A stretch of DNA of 64,000 bases from Gordonia aichiensis NBRC 108223 (GCF_000332975.1 NZ_BANR01000022.1:1-64000), one strand, 5' to 3'. Positions 14,865 through 24,141 are shown, numbered from the stretch's first letter. The notes: generated by a model from the sequence alone, not told the origin. Program-made: numbers and translations.

Positions 14865-15002
14865 ATGCCTATCAACAACGGGCCGCAGCAGAACAACAAC
14901 GGTCCGCGACGGGCCCCGGCCCCACAGCCACCGCGGTGGCGTCGTCGCCAACGCTTCTGGAATGCCCGCGCCCATCGCTGGGACTGGCGCTGGGTCTACT
15001 GA
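14865..15002 (+). CDS. 45-residue Arg/Trp-rich micro-protein, unknown
   Basis: The ATG at 14865 follows AAGGAG at ideal spacing. The product begins with an Asn/Gln/Pro-rich stretch (MPINNGPQQNNNGPRRAPAP). Its C-terminal half is rich in Arg and Trp (PRWRRRQRFWNARAHRWDWR). There is no signal peptide or TM span. I recognise no family. It stands alone between the permease and the ABC exporter operon. Such composition suggests binding to nucleic acid, membrane or cell wall, but this is only inference. Confidence 0.6.
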   Translation: MPINNGPQQNNNGPRRAPAPQPPRWRRRQRFWNARAHRWDWRWVY

Positions 15003-15122
15003 CCCTGGGCCCCACGGGAGCCGACACGGTGGACGCCCGTATCGGCTCCCGTTCTCATGCCAACATCGCGGCGTCGCACGCATACTCCCTCTCGCCGCGG
15101 ACGCCGCCAGCAAGGAAGTTCG

Positions 15123-16880
15123 ATGAACGCCCGACAAGCATTTCGACGCTTTTCCCCAGCGGTCCGCGGCGAGGGCCGACGGTTCGTCGTCGCGGGAACC
15201 CTCCTCGGTCTCGCCGCAGCGTGCGAGGTGTTCGCCGTCTTCGTTCTCGCAGACGTCATCGACGGAGCGCTGAACTCCGACAGCTTCACGACGTTCGCAC
15301 GTCTCGCACTCATCTGGCTGCTCATCACAGCGATCTCATGCGGCGGCGACTACGCGGGGCAGGTCGTCTCCGTCGGAATCTCCGAACGCGTCGTTCTCCG
15401 ACTGCGCGACCGTCTCTTCGACCACGTCCAGCGTCTCCATCCAGTCCAGCACCGTCGGCTCGGCCTGGGGAACCTCGTCACGCGGCACACCGGAGACCTC
15501 GAGGCTGTCGAGTATCTGATCGGCACGGGTGTGATGCAGTTCGTGATCGCGGCGGCCCACACGATCGGTCTGGTGATCGCCGCACTCATCATGAGTTGGC
15601 AGGTCGCCCTCGTCGCGCTCGCGGCGGTGCCTGCGCTGTGGGGCCTTTCGGCCTTCTTCGCCCGCAGACAGGAGCGGGTGACCCGCGACGAGCGGGGTGC
15701 GAACAGCGATATCGCAGACTCCGTCGAGACCGCACTGGCCGGCCACGAGACTGCCGTCGCCTACAACCAGCAGGGCCGTGAGCACGCTCGACTCCACGCC
15801 AACGGTGTGGCCTGGATGGGCGCCCGCCTCGCGCAGACTCGTGTCGAAGCCGGGCTCGGCGGCATCCTCAGCTTCGGGCAGGTCGTCGTCACCCTTGCCA
15901 TCGCGGTCGTCGGCGTCTGGCAGGTGCGGCAGGGGCAGCTGAGCGTCGGCGGGCTGCTCGCCCTGACGGGCTACCTCGGAATGCTTTACCCCAAGATGCA
16001 AGAACTAGCCGATATCCGTATCGCGATCGCGTCCGCTCTGATCAGTGCGGAGCGCGTCGCCGAGATCCTCGACATCGTGCCGGTCGAACGTGTCGACGCC
16101 GGTTCTACCGCGCCGTCCGCCACCCTGCGGTCGCCACGACGCCCCACGACGCCTGTCGGCATCTCACTGTGCGACGTCACGCTGGCCCGGGAACATCAGA
16201 CGATCCTCGACGACGTGAGCCTTCACCTCGCGCCGGGAACCGTCACAGCCCTGATCGGTCCGAGTGGCGTCGGAAAATCGACGTTGGCATCGCTGCTGTG
16301 CCGGTTCGAGCATCCGGACTCCGGGACACTGTGCATCGGTGACATGGACTACGACGACCTGACCGGCCACTGGATACGTGATCACATCACACTCCTGCCC
16401 CAGCAACCAATCATCAAGGGCGCCACGGTAGCCGACAACATCGCCTATGGGCGACCGGATGCGACGCGCGCCGAGATCGTCGCCGCGGCCATCGCCGCCG
16501 ACGCCGACGAGTTCGTCAGCAGGCTTCCCGACGGTTACGACGCACGACTCGACGACGGGGGCCTCACTCTCTCCGGCGGCCAGCGGCAGCGCATCGCGAT
16601 CGCGCGGGCAATGCTCAGGAACACCCCTGCTCTCATCCTCGATGAGCCGACATCGGGACTCGACGCGGCGACGACGACCCGAATCCTCGACCCCCTCCGG
16701 CGCCTGGCAGACGGTCGCACAACCCTGCTCATCACACACGACAGTCGGGTGACCGCCATCGCCGACCGCGTGCTCGAACTCCGTGATGGACACCTTCTCG
16801 ACATGACCTACCCGGACGAACACGCAGGACGCTCCGGCACACCTCCACAGATCACTGATGGTATGCACCCTGTTGCATAG
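15123..16880 (+). CDS. ABC-type exporter, fused permease and ATPase
   Basis: This half-transporter of 585 residues has an N-terminal six-helix domain (VVAGTLLGLAAACEVFAVFVLADVI, LIGTGVMQFVIAAAHTIGLVIAALIMSW, GILSFGQVVVTLAIAVVGVW). The nucleotide-binding domain follows: Walker A GPSGVGKST (about 379-387), Q-loop LLPQQP, signature LSGGQ (about 483), Walker B ALILDEP, H-loop THD. The ATG at 15123 has AAGGAAG upstream. It would work as a dimer exporting lipids, peptides or drugs. The PadR regulator gene starts 44 bp downstream and candidate operators straddle the stop codon, so both are probably co-regulated. The substrate is unknown. Confidence 0.92.
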   Translation: MNARQAFRRFSPAVRGEGRRFVVAGTLLGLAAACEVFAVFVLADVIDGALNSDSFTTFARLALIWLLITAISCGGDYAGQVVSVGISERVVLRLRDRLFDHVQRLHPVQHRRLGLGNLVTRHTGDLEAVEYLIGTGVMQFVIAAAHTIGLVIAALIMSWQVALVALAAVPALWGLSAFFARRQERVTRDERGANSDIADSVETALAGHETAVAYNQQGREHARLHANGVAWMGARLAQTRVEAGLGGILSFGQVVVTLAIAVVGVWQVRQGQLSVGGLLALTGYLGMLYPKMQELADIRIAIASALISAERVAEILDIVPVERVDAGSTAPSATLRSPRRPTTPVGISLCDVTLAREHQTILDDVSLHLAPGTVTALIGPSGVGKSTLASLLCRFEHPDSGTLCIGDMDYDDLTGHWIRDHITLLPQQPIIKGATVADNIAYGRPDATRAEIVAAAIAADADEFVSRLPDGYDARLDDGGLTLSGGQRQRIAIARAMLRNTPALILDEPTSGLDAATTTRILDPLRRLADGRTTLLITHDSRVTAIADRVLELRDGHLLDMTYPDEHAGRSGTPPQITDGMHPVA

Positions 16881-16910
16881 TGTGACTGTTGCATAGTGCG
16901 TGAGTGCATT
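16862..16910. promoter_or_regulatory. Candidate PadR operator with TGCAT repeats
   Basis: A perfect inverted repeat TATGCA-n6-TGCATA (16862-16879) overlaps the ABC exporter stop codon. TGCATAGTG recurs at 16874 and 16890 (16-bp period, same helix face within half a turn), and TGCATT at 16905. The cluster ends 15 bp before the PadR start. PadR proteins commonly bind ATGCAT-like inverted repeats in their own promoter, so autoregulation is likely. Confidence 0.6.
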
Positions 16911-16924
16911 GGTAGCGTCGGGGC

Positions 16925-17503
16925 GTGGCACTCGAACACGCGATCATGGTGTCGCTCTCCGAACGTCCGGGTACCGGCTATGAGATCGGCAGGCAGTTCG
17001 ACCGTTCCATCGGCTATTTCTGGTCTGCGACCCACCAGCAGATCTATCGCACTCTGGGAAAGCTCCACGCCGACGGCATGGTGAGCTACGAGCCCGTACC
17101 GCAGGAGGGCAGGCCAGACAAGAAGGTCTACACGCTCTCCGATCAGGGTCGGAATGCGTTGCGCGAGTGGGTGTCATCGCCGACACCCATGCAGCAGCTG
17201 CGCGACGATCTCGGACTCAAGATTCGCGCGGCCGAGCATGCAGACCTCACCGACGTGATCGACGAACTGCACAGGCATCGCGCCGAGCATCTCGCTCGCC
17301 TGCGTCTCTACCGCTCATTCGAATCGGACGACTATCCCGATCCACAGGCTCTGACCGGACGCCGCTTGCACCAGTACCTCGTGCTGCGCGGCGGCGTACG
17401 CATCGAGGAGGGCTTCATCGGATGGTGCGACGAGGTCATCGCCGCGCTCGCGGATGAGCAGCGTCGAATCGGCACACCGACGCAGACCTCCGCGACGACC
17501 TAA
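16925..17503 (+). CDS. PadR-family transcriptional regulator
   Basis: The product has 192 residues from a GTG start. The N-terminal winged helix shows the PadR pattern: LEHAIMVSLSERPGTGYEIGRQFDRSIGYFWSATHQQIYRTLGKLHADGMVSYE, then GRPDKKVYTLSDQGRNALREWV as wing. The C-terminal half is the helical dimerisation domain (DLTDVIDELHRHRAEHLARLRLYR). The length fits the longer PadR (VirR-type C-terminal) group. It lies directly after an ABC exporter, the usual target of such repressors. The ligand is unknown. Confidence 0.92.
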   Translation: MALEHAIMVSLSERPGTGYEIGRQFDRSIGYFWSATHQQIYRTLGKLHADGMVSYEPVPQEGRPDKKVYTLSDQGRNALREWVSSPTPMQQLRDDLGLKIRAAEHADLTDVIDELHRHRAEHLARLRLYRSFESDDYPDPQALTGRRLHQYLVLRGGVRIEEGFIGWCDEVIAALADEQRRIGTPTQTSATT

Positions 17504-17578
17504 TCCTGACACCCGACCGACGACGCCCCCACAATCCAGGCCGCTACAAACCCATGCCCCTACAAACAGGAGACGCAG

Positions 17579-19657
17579 ATGTCAGCCCCATCCGCGAATA
17601 CCGGTCCCAGTCAGCCGAATCCGTACTACCCGCGGCTGTTCGAGCCACTCGCCATCGGTGGGACGACGCTGCGTAACCGCATCGTCATGGGATCGATGCA
17701 CACAGGTCTCGAAGACCGCGTCTGGGACACCGACAAGCTCGCGGCCTACTACGCCGAACGTGCCCGCGGTGGCGCGGGCCTGATCGTGACGGGCGGTTTC
17801 GCTGTGAGTCGGACCGGCCAGCTGCTGCCGTTCGCGGGCAAGATGACCAACGCTCTGGACGCCAAGCGTCACCAACGCGTCACCCGTGCGGTGCACGAGG
17901 CGGGCGGCAAGATCGCCATGCAGCTCCTGCAGGCGGGTCGTTACGGCTACACGCCTCTCAAAGTGGCGCCCGGAAGTGAGAATTCGCCGATTCACCCGTT
18001 CAAGAACCTTCCGATGCCCGAGCCGGTCATCCGGCACGTGATCCGCTCGTACGGACAGGCAGCAAAGCTAGCGCGGCAGGCCGGCTACGACGCCGTAGAG
18101 ATCATGGGCGGCGAGGGCTATCTGGTCAATCAGTTCCTGTGTCCGCACACCAACGACCGAACGGACGAGTGGGGTGGGTCGACTGAAAATCGTCAGCGTT
18201 TCCTCGTCGAGGTCATCACCGAGATCCGACGCCGCGTCCCCCGCGACTTCCCGGTCATCCTGCGACAGTCGATCGCCGACTTCGTCAAGGGCGGTCAGAC
18301 GTGGGACGAGATCGCTCTCATGGCACGCAAGGCCGAGGCACTCGGCGTCGACGCCATCAACACCGACATCGGATGGCACGAGGCAGGCGTGCCCACCATC
18401 GTCACCTCGGTGCCGCGGGCCGCGTTCGTGAAGTTCACCGAGCGCCTGCGTGACGAGGTGTCGATTCCACTCATCGCGAGCAACCGCATCAACACCCCCG
18501 AGGTCGCCGAGGAGATCCTCGACCGCGGCCGTGTCGACGCGGTGTCGATGGCACGACCGCTGCTCTCCGACCCGGAGTTCCCGGTGAAGGCCATGACCGG
18601 ACGCGCGGACGAGATCAACACCTGCATCGGCTGCAATCAGGCATGCCTCGACCATGCGTTCGTCGGGAAGAAGGTCTCATGCCTGCTCAATCCGCGCGCA
18701 GGCCGTGAGACCACATTGACACTCGGGGCCACGCGTCGGGCGCGCAAGGTCGCCGTCATCGGCGCCGGGCCTGCGGGACTGTCCGCCGCCGTGACGGCGG
18801 CGCAACGCGGACACCGGGTCGAGCTCTTCGAGGCAGGACCGACCATCGGCGGCCAATTCTCCATTGCCGCAAGAATTCCCGGCAAGGAAGAGTTCGCCGA
18901 GACACTGCGCTATTACACCCGCCAGCTCGAACTCAACAACGTCCGGGTCCATCTCGAGGAGCGCGTCGACGCCGAGCACATCATCGCCGCCGGATTCGAC
19001 GAGGTCGTTGTCGCGACAGGTGTCACCCCACGCATGCCCGACATCCCCGGCATCGACCACCCAATGGTGATGTCGTACGCCGACGCCGTCCTCGGACACC
19101 GCGAGATCGGCAAGCGGGTCGCCGTCATCGGCGCCGGCGGGATCGGCTTCGACATCACCGAGTTCCTGACCGTCGACGACTCGCCCACCCTGAACCTCAA
19201 AGAATGGGAACAAGAATGGGGTGTGAGCGAAGATCTCGACATTCCCGGATTCCTCACCACGCCACGACCACTACCGCCGATCCGCGAGGTCTACCTGGTG
19301 CAGCGTAAACGCGGCAAACAGGGCAAGTCACTGGGCAAGACGACCGGCTGGGTCCACCGGGCGAGCGTGAAGATGAAAGGCGTCGAACAGATCTCCGGCG
19401 CCACCTACGACAAGATCGACGATGCAGGGCTACACCTGAGCTTTCGCGACGACGACGGCGCGGTGCGCGAGACACGGCTGCTCGAAGTCGACAATGTGGT
19501 GATCTGCGCAGGCCAGGAATCGGTGCGCGATCTCGTCGACCCGCTCACCGTCGCAGGCGTGCGCACGCACGTCATCGGCGGCGCCGACATCGCCGCAGAG
19601 CTCGATGCCAAGCGCGCGATCCGCCAGGGCACGGAGGTCGCAGCGGGAATCGAGTGA
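17579..19657 (+). CDS. fadH: 2,4-dienoyl-CoA reductase / NADH:flavin oxidoreductase (FadH)
   Basis: The product has 692 residues with the full FadH layout. An FMN-binding TIM barrel comes first (FEPLAIGGTTLRNRIVMGSMHTGLED to IPLIASNRINTPEVAEEIL). The 4Fe-4S ligands CIGCNQACLDHAFVGKKVSCLLNP start near residue 347. Then come an FAD site VAVIGAGPAGLSAA (about 392) and an NAD(P) site VAVIGAGGIGFD (about 515). It reduces the conjugated dienoyl-CoA formed during beta-oxidation of unsaturated fatty acids. A C-terminal insertion (LKEWEQEWGVSEDLDIPGFL) is typical of FadH. It is preceded by AGGAGA at good spacing. Confidence 0.93.
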   Translation: MSAPSANTGPSQPNPYYPRLFEPLAIGGTTLRNRIVMGSMHTGLEDRVWDTDKLAAYYAERARGGAGLIVTGGFAVSRTGQLLPFAGKMTNALDAKRHQRVTRAVHEAGGKIAMQLLQAGRYGYTPLKVAPGSENSPIHPFKNLPMPEPVIRHVIRSYGQAAKLARQAGYDAVEIMGGEGYLVNQFLCPHTNDRTDEWGGSTENRQRFLVEVITEIRRRVPRDFPVILRQSIADFVKGGQTWDEIALMARKAEALGVDAINTDIGWHEAGVPTIVTSVPRAAFVKFTERLRDEVSIPLIASNRINTPEVAEEILDRGRVDAVSMARPLLSDPEFPVKAMTGRADEINTCIGCNQACLDHAFVGKKVSCLLNPRAGRETTLTLGATRRARKVAVIGAGPAGLSAAVTAAQRGHRVELFEAGPTIGGQFSIAARIPGKEEFAETLRYYTRQLELNNVRVHLEERVDAEHIIAAGFDEVVVATGVTPRMPDIPGIDHPMVMSYADAVLGHREIGKRVAVIGAGGIGFDITEFLTVDDSPTLNLKEWEQEWGVSEDLDIPGFLTTPRPLPPIREVYLVQRKRGKQGKSLGKTTGWVHRASVKMKGVEQISGATYDKIDDAGLHLSFRDDDGAVRETRLLEVDNVVICAGQESVRDLVDPLTVAGVRTHVIGGADIAAELDAKRAIRQGTEVAAGIE

Positions 19658-19741
19658 GCCGATCGGCGCAAGCCGCGAACACGACGCCCGAGCAGCTGGC
19701 AGGATGAAGCCGCTCACCTCTCGCCGACCGGAGGAACCGTG

Positions 19742-20251
19742 ATGTCATCTCCCTTCGCCGAGCGTCGCTGGGGTTCGACGTCGAGTCCCCTGCGCCGGCC
19801 GATGACCGCGCTCGCGAAGACCGGCGCCGGGTCGTGGTTGGTCCGCCGATCGGCAGGTGTCGACCGGCGTCTGCTGCACGCATCGAACGGCCGGTTCACC
19901 GTCCTCGGCCCGATCGGAGCACCCACCCTGTTGTTGACGACAACAGGCGCACGATCGGGGCTCGCGCGAACGTCACCGCTGCTCTACGCACGTGAGGGCG
20001 CCGATCTCTTCGTCGTCGGATCCAATTTCGGCCAAGAGCGCCACCCGGCATGGACGTCGAATCTGCTCGCCAACCCCGCGTGCACCGTGAACACCGCGGG
20101 CACGGAGGTCGACGCCGTTGCCACGCTGCTCGAGGGACCCGAACGCGAACGGATCTACCGCCTCTTCGAGCGCGACGTCACCGATGTGTACGCGGTGTAC
20201 CGCGACCGTACCGACCGCGAGATCAGGGTCTTCCGGTTGTCCGCGAGCTGA
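19742..20251 (+). CDS. Deazaflavin (F420)-dependent nitroreductase-family protein (Ddn-like)
   Basis: The product has about 169 residues. The split-barrel flavin/F420 fold of the Ddn family is seen in GRFTVLGPIGAPTLLLTTTGARSGLARTSPLLYAREGADLFVVGSNFGQERHPAWTSNLLANPACTV. This contains the TTGRKSG-like (TTTGARSG) and SN.G...HP.W..NL motifs that bind cofactor F420. Such proteins reduce quinones or nitro compounds with F420H2. The ATG at 19742 is preferred over the GTG three bases earlier because GGAGG is then at normal spacing. The substrate is unknown. Confidence 0.88.
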   Translation: MSSPFAERRWGSTSSPLRRPMTALAKTGAGSWLVRRSAGVDRRLLHASNGRFTVLGPIGAPTLLLTTTGARSGLARTSPLLYAREGADLFVVGSNFGQERHPAWTSNLLANPACTVNTAGTEVDAVATLLEGPERERIYRLFERDVTDVYAVYRDRTDREIRVFRLSAS

Positions 20252-20287
20252 CCGGCGACGGCCGTCGCAGCGCAGGCGGCGGCTACC

Positions 20288-21106
20288 ATGACCGCCATGC
20301 CCCTTGCGTCTCCGACAGCCTCCGCGCGAGCTGTCGTCACCGGTGCGTCGTCCGGTATCGGTATGGAACTCGCCCGCGAGCTGGCTCGTCGCGGACACTC
20401 GTTGATCGTCGTCGCGCGTCGCGGGGACATTCTCGAAGAGCTTGCGGTGGAGTTGCGTACACAGCATGACGTCCAGGTCGAGGTCCGCCCCAGTGACCTG
20501 TCGGACTCGAAGGCCGTCGAGGTGATCGCGGCCGAACTCAGCGACCGCGAGATCTCGATCCTGTGCAACAACGCGGGCATCGCCACCTTCGGTCCGCTGG
20601 CAGACCTCGACGCCGACTACGAGCGCGCACAGGTGCGACTCAATGTGAACGCTGTCCACGACCTCACCCTCGCGGTACTTCCCCAGATGGTCGCCCGCGG
20701 TTCCGGCGGAATCCTGATGGTGGGCTCTGCAGCGGGGAACATGCCAATACCCAATAACGCCACCTACGCGGCGTCGAAGGCATTCGTGAACACGTTGAGC
20801 GAGTCGCTTCGCGGCGAGGTGTCCGGACAGGGAGTCCACGTCACGCTGCTCGCCCCTGGCCCGGTCCGCACTCACACACCCGACCCGCAGGACGCATCGA
20901 TCGTCGACAAAATGGTGCCCGGTTTTCTGTGGCACAACAGCACCGAGGTGGCCAAGATGAGCCTGGATGCGTTGGAACACAACAAGATGCGGGTGGTTCC
21001 GGGCCCTCTGTCGAAGGCGATGTCGGTCGCGGGCGGATACAGTCCGCGGGCCGTCGTCGCTCCCATCGTCGGCACCTTCTACAAGCGACTCGGATCCGAC
21101 TCGTAG
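20288..21106 (+). CDS. cmrA: Mycolate ketoreductase, short-chain dehydrogenase (CmrA-like)
   Basis: The product has 272 residues. SDR motifs are TGASSGIG (cofactor), NNAG, a catalytic Ser in GSAAGN and YAASK. It closely follows the sequence I remember for M. tuberculosis Rv2509: SILCNNAGIATFGPLADLD, VNTLSESLRGEVSGQGVHVTLLAPGPVRT, and NKMRVVPGPLSKAMSVAGGYSPRAVVAPIVGTFYKRLG. That enzyme reduces the 3-oxo intermediate released after Pks13 condensation to the mature mycolic acid. Downstream genes (DUF853 ATPase, orn) match Rv2510c and Rv2511, which supports orthology. The ATG at 20288 or the second Met three codons on are possible starts. Confidence 0.88.
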   Translation: MTAMPLASPTASARAVVTGASSGIGMELARELARRGHSLIVVARRGDILEELAVELRTQHDVQVEVRPSDLSDSKAVEVIAAELSDREISILCNNAGIATFGPLADLDADYERAQVRLNVNAVHDLTLAVLPQMVARGSGGILMVGSAAGNMPIPNNATYAASKAFVNTLSESLRGEVSGQGVHVTLLAPGPVRTHTPDPQDASIVDKMVPGFLWHNSTEVAKMSLDALEHNKMRVVPGPLSKAMSVAGGYSPRAVVAPIVGTFYKRLGSDS

Positions 21107-21121
21107 AAAAAGAGGAACTCG

Positions 21122-21697
21122 ATGCCGCTCGAAGAGTTGCTCCGCATCGGAGCACCACGCCCGATCGTGCGATGGGGCGATCCCGTGCTACACAAGCCGG
21201 CCCGTCGGGTGACCGAGTTCGACGACGAGTTGCAGCACCTCATCGCCGACATGTTCGCCACCAACACCGCGGCGCCGGGAGCCGGTCTGGCGGCTGCACA
21301 GATTGGTGTCGACCTCGCCGTGTTCGTCTACGACTGCGGCGACGAGACCGGCAGACGTCGGGTAGGCGTGGTCTGCAATCCCGAACTGGACCTGCCCGAG
21401 GGCCGCGACAGAGAACTCGCCACACTCGGCGAGGGATGTCTCTCGTTGCCCGGCGCCCACGAGGAGCTCGCCCGCCCCAAGGTCGCGACATGCCGAGGTG
21501 TCGACCAGTTCGGCGCGCCGGTGACCATCACAGCAGGCGGGACTCTCGGCCGTTGCCTGCAGCACGAGACCGATCACACGCGCGGCATGGTGTTCGGCGA
21601 TCGTCTGACCGCCAAGGCCCGCAAGCGCCTCTTCCGCGACGCGGCCGACGTCGCCGACCGGTATCCCGACGACTGGCCGGTCTCACCGATGCGGTGA
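21122..21697 (+). CDS. def: Peptide deformylase
   Basis: It removes the N-formyl group from nascent proteins, using a metal bound by Cys and two His. The 191-residue product has the three diagnostic motifs: GAGLAAAQIG (about 53-62), EGCLSLPG (about 104-111) and QHETDH (about 146-151; QHExDH consensus). The N-terminal IVRWGDPVLHKPARRV is typical. RBS AGAGGA precedes the ATG, 15 bp after cmrA, so they may be cotranscribed. In M. tuberculosis no def lies between Rv2509 and Rv2510c, so this may be a second, lineage-specific deformylase. Confidence 0.93.
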   Translation: MPLEELLRIGAPRPIVRWGDPVLHKPARRVTEFDDELQHLIADMFATNTAAPGAGLAAAQIGVDLAVFVYDCGDETGRRRVGVVCNPELDLPEGRDRELATLGEGCLSLPGAHEELARPKVATCRGVDQFGAPVTITAGGTLGRCLQHETDHTRGMVFGDRLTAKARKRLFRDAADVADRYPDDWPVSPMR

Positions 21698-21698
21698 T

Positions 21699-23270
21699 TC
21701 AGCGTCGACGACGCCCGGTACCGAAGATCGCTCGGCTGAACTCGCGGCCGGCCTGACTCGCTGCATTACGAAGGAAGCTCTGCATCGGTTTACTCGTCAG
21801 GATCTCGGTGATCATGCCGGGCTCTTCAGGCGCGGGTGCGGGCGCAGGCTTCGGCTCAGGTGCCGGTGCCGGTGTCGGTGGAGGCGCGTCGGGTGACTCC
21901 CCCGGTGACAGCATCTTGGCGGCGAGCTTTTCATAGGCCGACTCGTTGTCGACCGGCGTCCCGTACTTCGCGAACAATTCGCTCGCCTTCGCCGCTGCGG
22001 TGATGTCCGCTGCGGCAACCGCTTCCATCGACGAGCGAGGAGCGCGGACGACCGTCCACGCCACCGGCGTCGGCGCCCCCTTCTCCGACAGCACCGTCAC
22101 GATGGCCTCACCGGTGCCGAGTGACGTCAACGCCTGATCGAGCTTGTACACATCCGACACCGGGTAGGTCTTCACCGTCTTGGTGAGCGCTTTCTGATCA
22201 TTCGGCGTGAACGCACGCAGCGCGTGCTGGATGCGTGCGCCCAACTGCGAGAGCACCTCGTCGGGGATATCGGTGGGCAGTTGCGAGCAGAAGAACACGC
22301 CCACGCCCTTGGAACGGATGAGTTTCACCGTCTGCACCACCTGGTCGACGAAGGTCTTCGACGCGCCGTCGAACAGCAGGTGCGACTCGTCGAAGATGAA
22401 GACGAGCTTGGGTTTGTCGATGTCGCCGACCTCCGGCAGGTGCTCGAAGAGGTCGGCGAGTATCCATACGAGAAAGGTCGAGAACAGGACGGGGTTGGTG
22501 GCCTGCGCGCCCGCGAGTTCGAACAGCGTGATGATGCCCTTGCCGTCGGGCGACACCCGCGACAGGTCGGCGGGCTCGATCTCCGGCTCACCGAAGAACG
22601 TGTCGCCGCCTGCCGCCTCGAGGTTGGTCAGAGCGCGCAGGATGACACCCGCGGTCTGCGTCGATACACCGCCGATCGCCTTGAGCTCCGGCTTTCCCTC
22701 GTCGCTGGTCAGGTAAGCGATCACCGACCGGATGTCCTTCAGATCGAGCAACGGCAGACCGTTCTTGTCCGCCCAGTGGAAGATCAGGCCCAACGTCGAC
22801 TCCTGGGTCTCGTTGAGCCCCAGGACTTTACTGAGGAGGATCGGCCCGAAAGCCGACATGGTCGCACGTACCGGCACACCGATTCCGTCGCCACCGAGCG
22901 ATACGAACTCGACCGGATACGCCGTGGGCGCCCAGTCGTCCCCGGTCTGCGACGCCCGCGCTGTGATCTTGTCGTTGGGCGCTCCCGGACGACTCAAGCC
23001 CGACAGGTCGCCTTTGATGTCGGCCATCACCACCGGAACCCCATTGGCCGACAGCTGTTCGGCGATGAGCTGCAGGGTCTTGGTCTTGCCTGTGCCCGTC
23101 GCTCCGGCAACGAGTCCGTGGCGATTCATCATCGCCAGCGGAATACGAACCTTGGCTGTCGGATCAACGTGGCCGTCGACGGATACCGTGCCGAGTTCGA
23201 GCGCGGTCGAGTCGAATCGATAGCCTTCGGCGATCGTCTGGGCAGCCTGGGTGGGATCGGTCACGAACAT
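21699..23270 (-). CDS. HerA-like DUF853 ATPase (Rv2510c-like)
   Basis: The product has 523 residues. It has Walker A GATGTGKTKT (about 54-63), VVMADIKGDLSGLSRPG, a DUF853 block with FHWADKNGLPLLDL and LGARIQHALRAFTPNDQKALTKTVKTYP, and Walker B LVFIFDESHLLF. The C-terminal tail is Pro/Ala-rich (PPTPAPAPEPKPAPAPAPEE), then a basic end (FGTGRRRR). DUF853 proteins are relatives of the HerA/FtsK translocases. Their cellular role is not established; DNA or membrane-associated translocation has been suggested. It is convergent with def and divergent from orn. Confidence 0.9.
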   Translation of the reverse strand: MFVTDPTQAAQTIAEGYRFDSTALELGTVSVDGHVDPTAKVRIPLAMMNRHGLVAGATGTGKTKTLQLIAEQLSANGVPVVMADIKGDLSGLSRPGAPNDKITARASQTGDDWAPTAYPVEFVSLGGDGIGVPVRATMSAFGPILLSKVLGLNETQESTLGLIFHWADKNGLPLLDLKDIRSVIAYLTSDEGKPELKAIGGVSTQTAGVILRALTNLEAAGGDTFFGEPEIEPADLSRVSPDGKGIITLFELAGAQATNPVLFSTFLVWILADLFEHLPEVGDIDKPKLVFIFDESHLLFDGASKTFVDQVVQTVKLIRSKGVGVFFCSQLPTDIPDEVLSQLGARIQHALRAFTPNDQKALTKTVKTYPVSDVYKLDQALTSLGTGEAIVTVLSEKGAPTPVAWTVVRAPRSSMEAVAAADITAAAKASELFAKYGTPVDNESAYEKLAAKMLSPGESPDAPPPTPAPAPEPKPAPAPAPEEPGMITEILTSKPMQSFLRNAASQAGREFSRAIFGTGRRRR

Positions 23271-23365
23271 GTCCTCTCGGCGATGGTCGACTGAACACGA
23301 CAGCGGTCGTCAGTGCACTAACAGCAAAACAATAGTCGCGGAGCGTCGCCAGCTAAGGTTGATGC

Positions 23366-23965
23366 GTGCAGGACAAACTGGTGTGGATCGATTGCGAAAT
23401 GACCGGCCTCGACCTCGAGAAGGACAAATTGATCGAGATCGCCGCCCTGGTCACCGACGGGGACCTCAACATCCTGGGCGACGGTGTCGACGTGGTCATC
23501 CACGCCGACGACGCCGACCTCGATTCGATGCCCGATGTCGTGACAAAGATGCACGCCGATTCCGGACTCACCGACGAGGTTCGACGCTCGACGGTCACCG
23601 TCCCCGAAGCCGAAGCAATGGTGCTCGACTACATCCGAAAGCACGTGACCACCCCTGGCGCGGTGCCTCTCGCAGGCAACTCCATCGCCACCGACCGCGG
23701 GTTCATCGCACGCGACATGCCCGAGCTCGACGCCTACCTGCACTACCGCATGGTCGACGTCAGCTCGATCAAGGAACTATGCCGACGCTGGTATCCGCGT
23801 ATCTACTTCAATCAGCCCGAGAAGGGGCTCGCTCACCGAGCCCTTGCCGACATCCGCGAGTCGATCCGTGAGCTCCGCTACTACCGGGCCGCGGTCTTCG
23901 TTCCTCAGCCAGGCCCCGACGTGGACACCCTCGCGACGATCGTCAAAGATCTCGGACCGGCCTGA
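23366..23965 (+). CDS. orn: Oligoribonuclease (DEDDh 3'-5' exoribonuclease)
   Basis: It degrades two- to five-nucleotide RNAs, including pGpG from cyclic-di-GMP turnover. The product has 199 residues from a GTG with almost no leader. The DEDDh motifs are [21 protein letters not shown] (D, E), [37 protein letters not shown] (D) and [18 protein letters not shown] (H, D). Its length exceeds the E. coli enzyme by about 18 residues at the C-terminus, as in mycobacteria. tRNA-His lies about 100 bp downstream, as in M. tuberculosis. Confidence 0.95.
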   Translation: MQDKLVWIDCEMTGLDLEKDKLIEIAALVTDGDLNILGDGVDVVIHADDADLDSMPDVVTKMHADSGLTDEVRRSTVTVPEAEAMVLDYIRKHVTTPGAVPLAGNSIATDRGFIARDMPELDAYLHYRMVDVSSIKELCRRWYPRIYFNQPEKGLAHRALADIRESIRELRYYRAAVFVPQPGPDVDTLATIVKDLGPA

Positions 23966-24067
23966 ACACGCAGGTCAGCCAATCGATTGGAGTTCGGTGC
24001 GCCTGAACCGCTAGAGTATGACCTTGGCTCTGGCACCCAGTGATCTTCCTGGGTATCCGACGCCGAT

Positions 24068-24141
24068 GGTGAGCGTAGTTCAGTTGGTAGAGCACCAGGT
24101 TGTGATCCTGGCTGTCGCGGGTTCGAGTCCCGTCGCTCACC
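24068..24141 (+). tRNA. tRNA-His (anticodon GUG)
   Basis: Acceptor GTGAGCG/CGCTCAC, D-arm GTTC/GAGC-like, anticodon loop TTGTGAT (GTG), T-arm CGCGG-GTTCGAGT-CCCG-type. The extra G at 24068 (G-1) can pair with the discriminator C at 24141, as required for tRNA-His. Confidence 0.93.
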
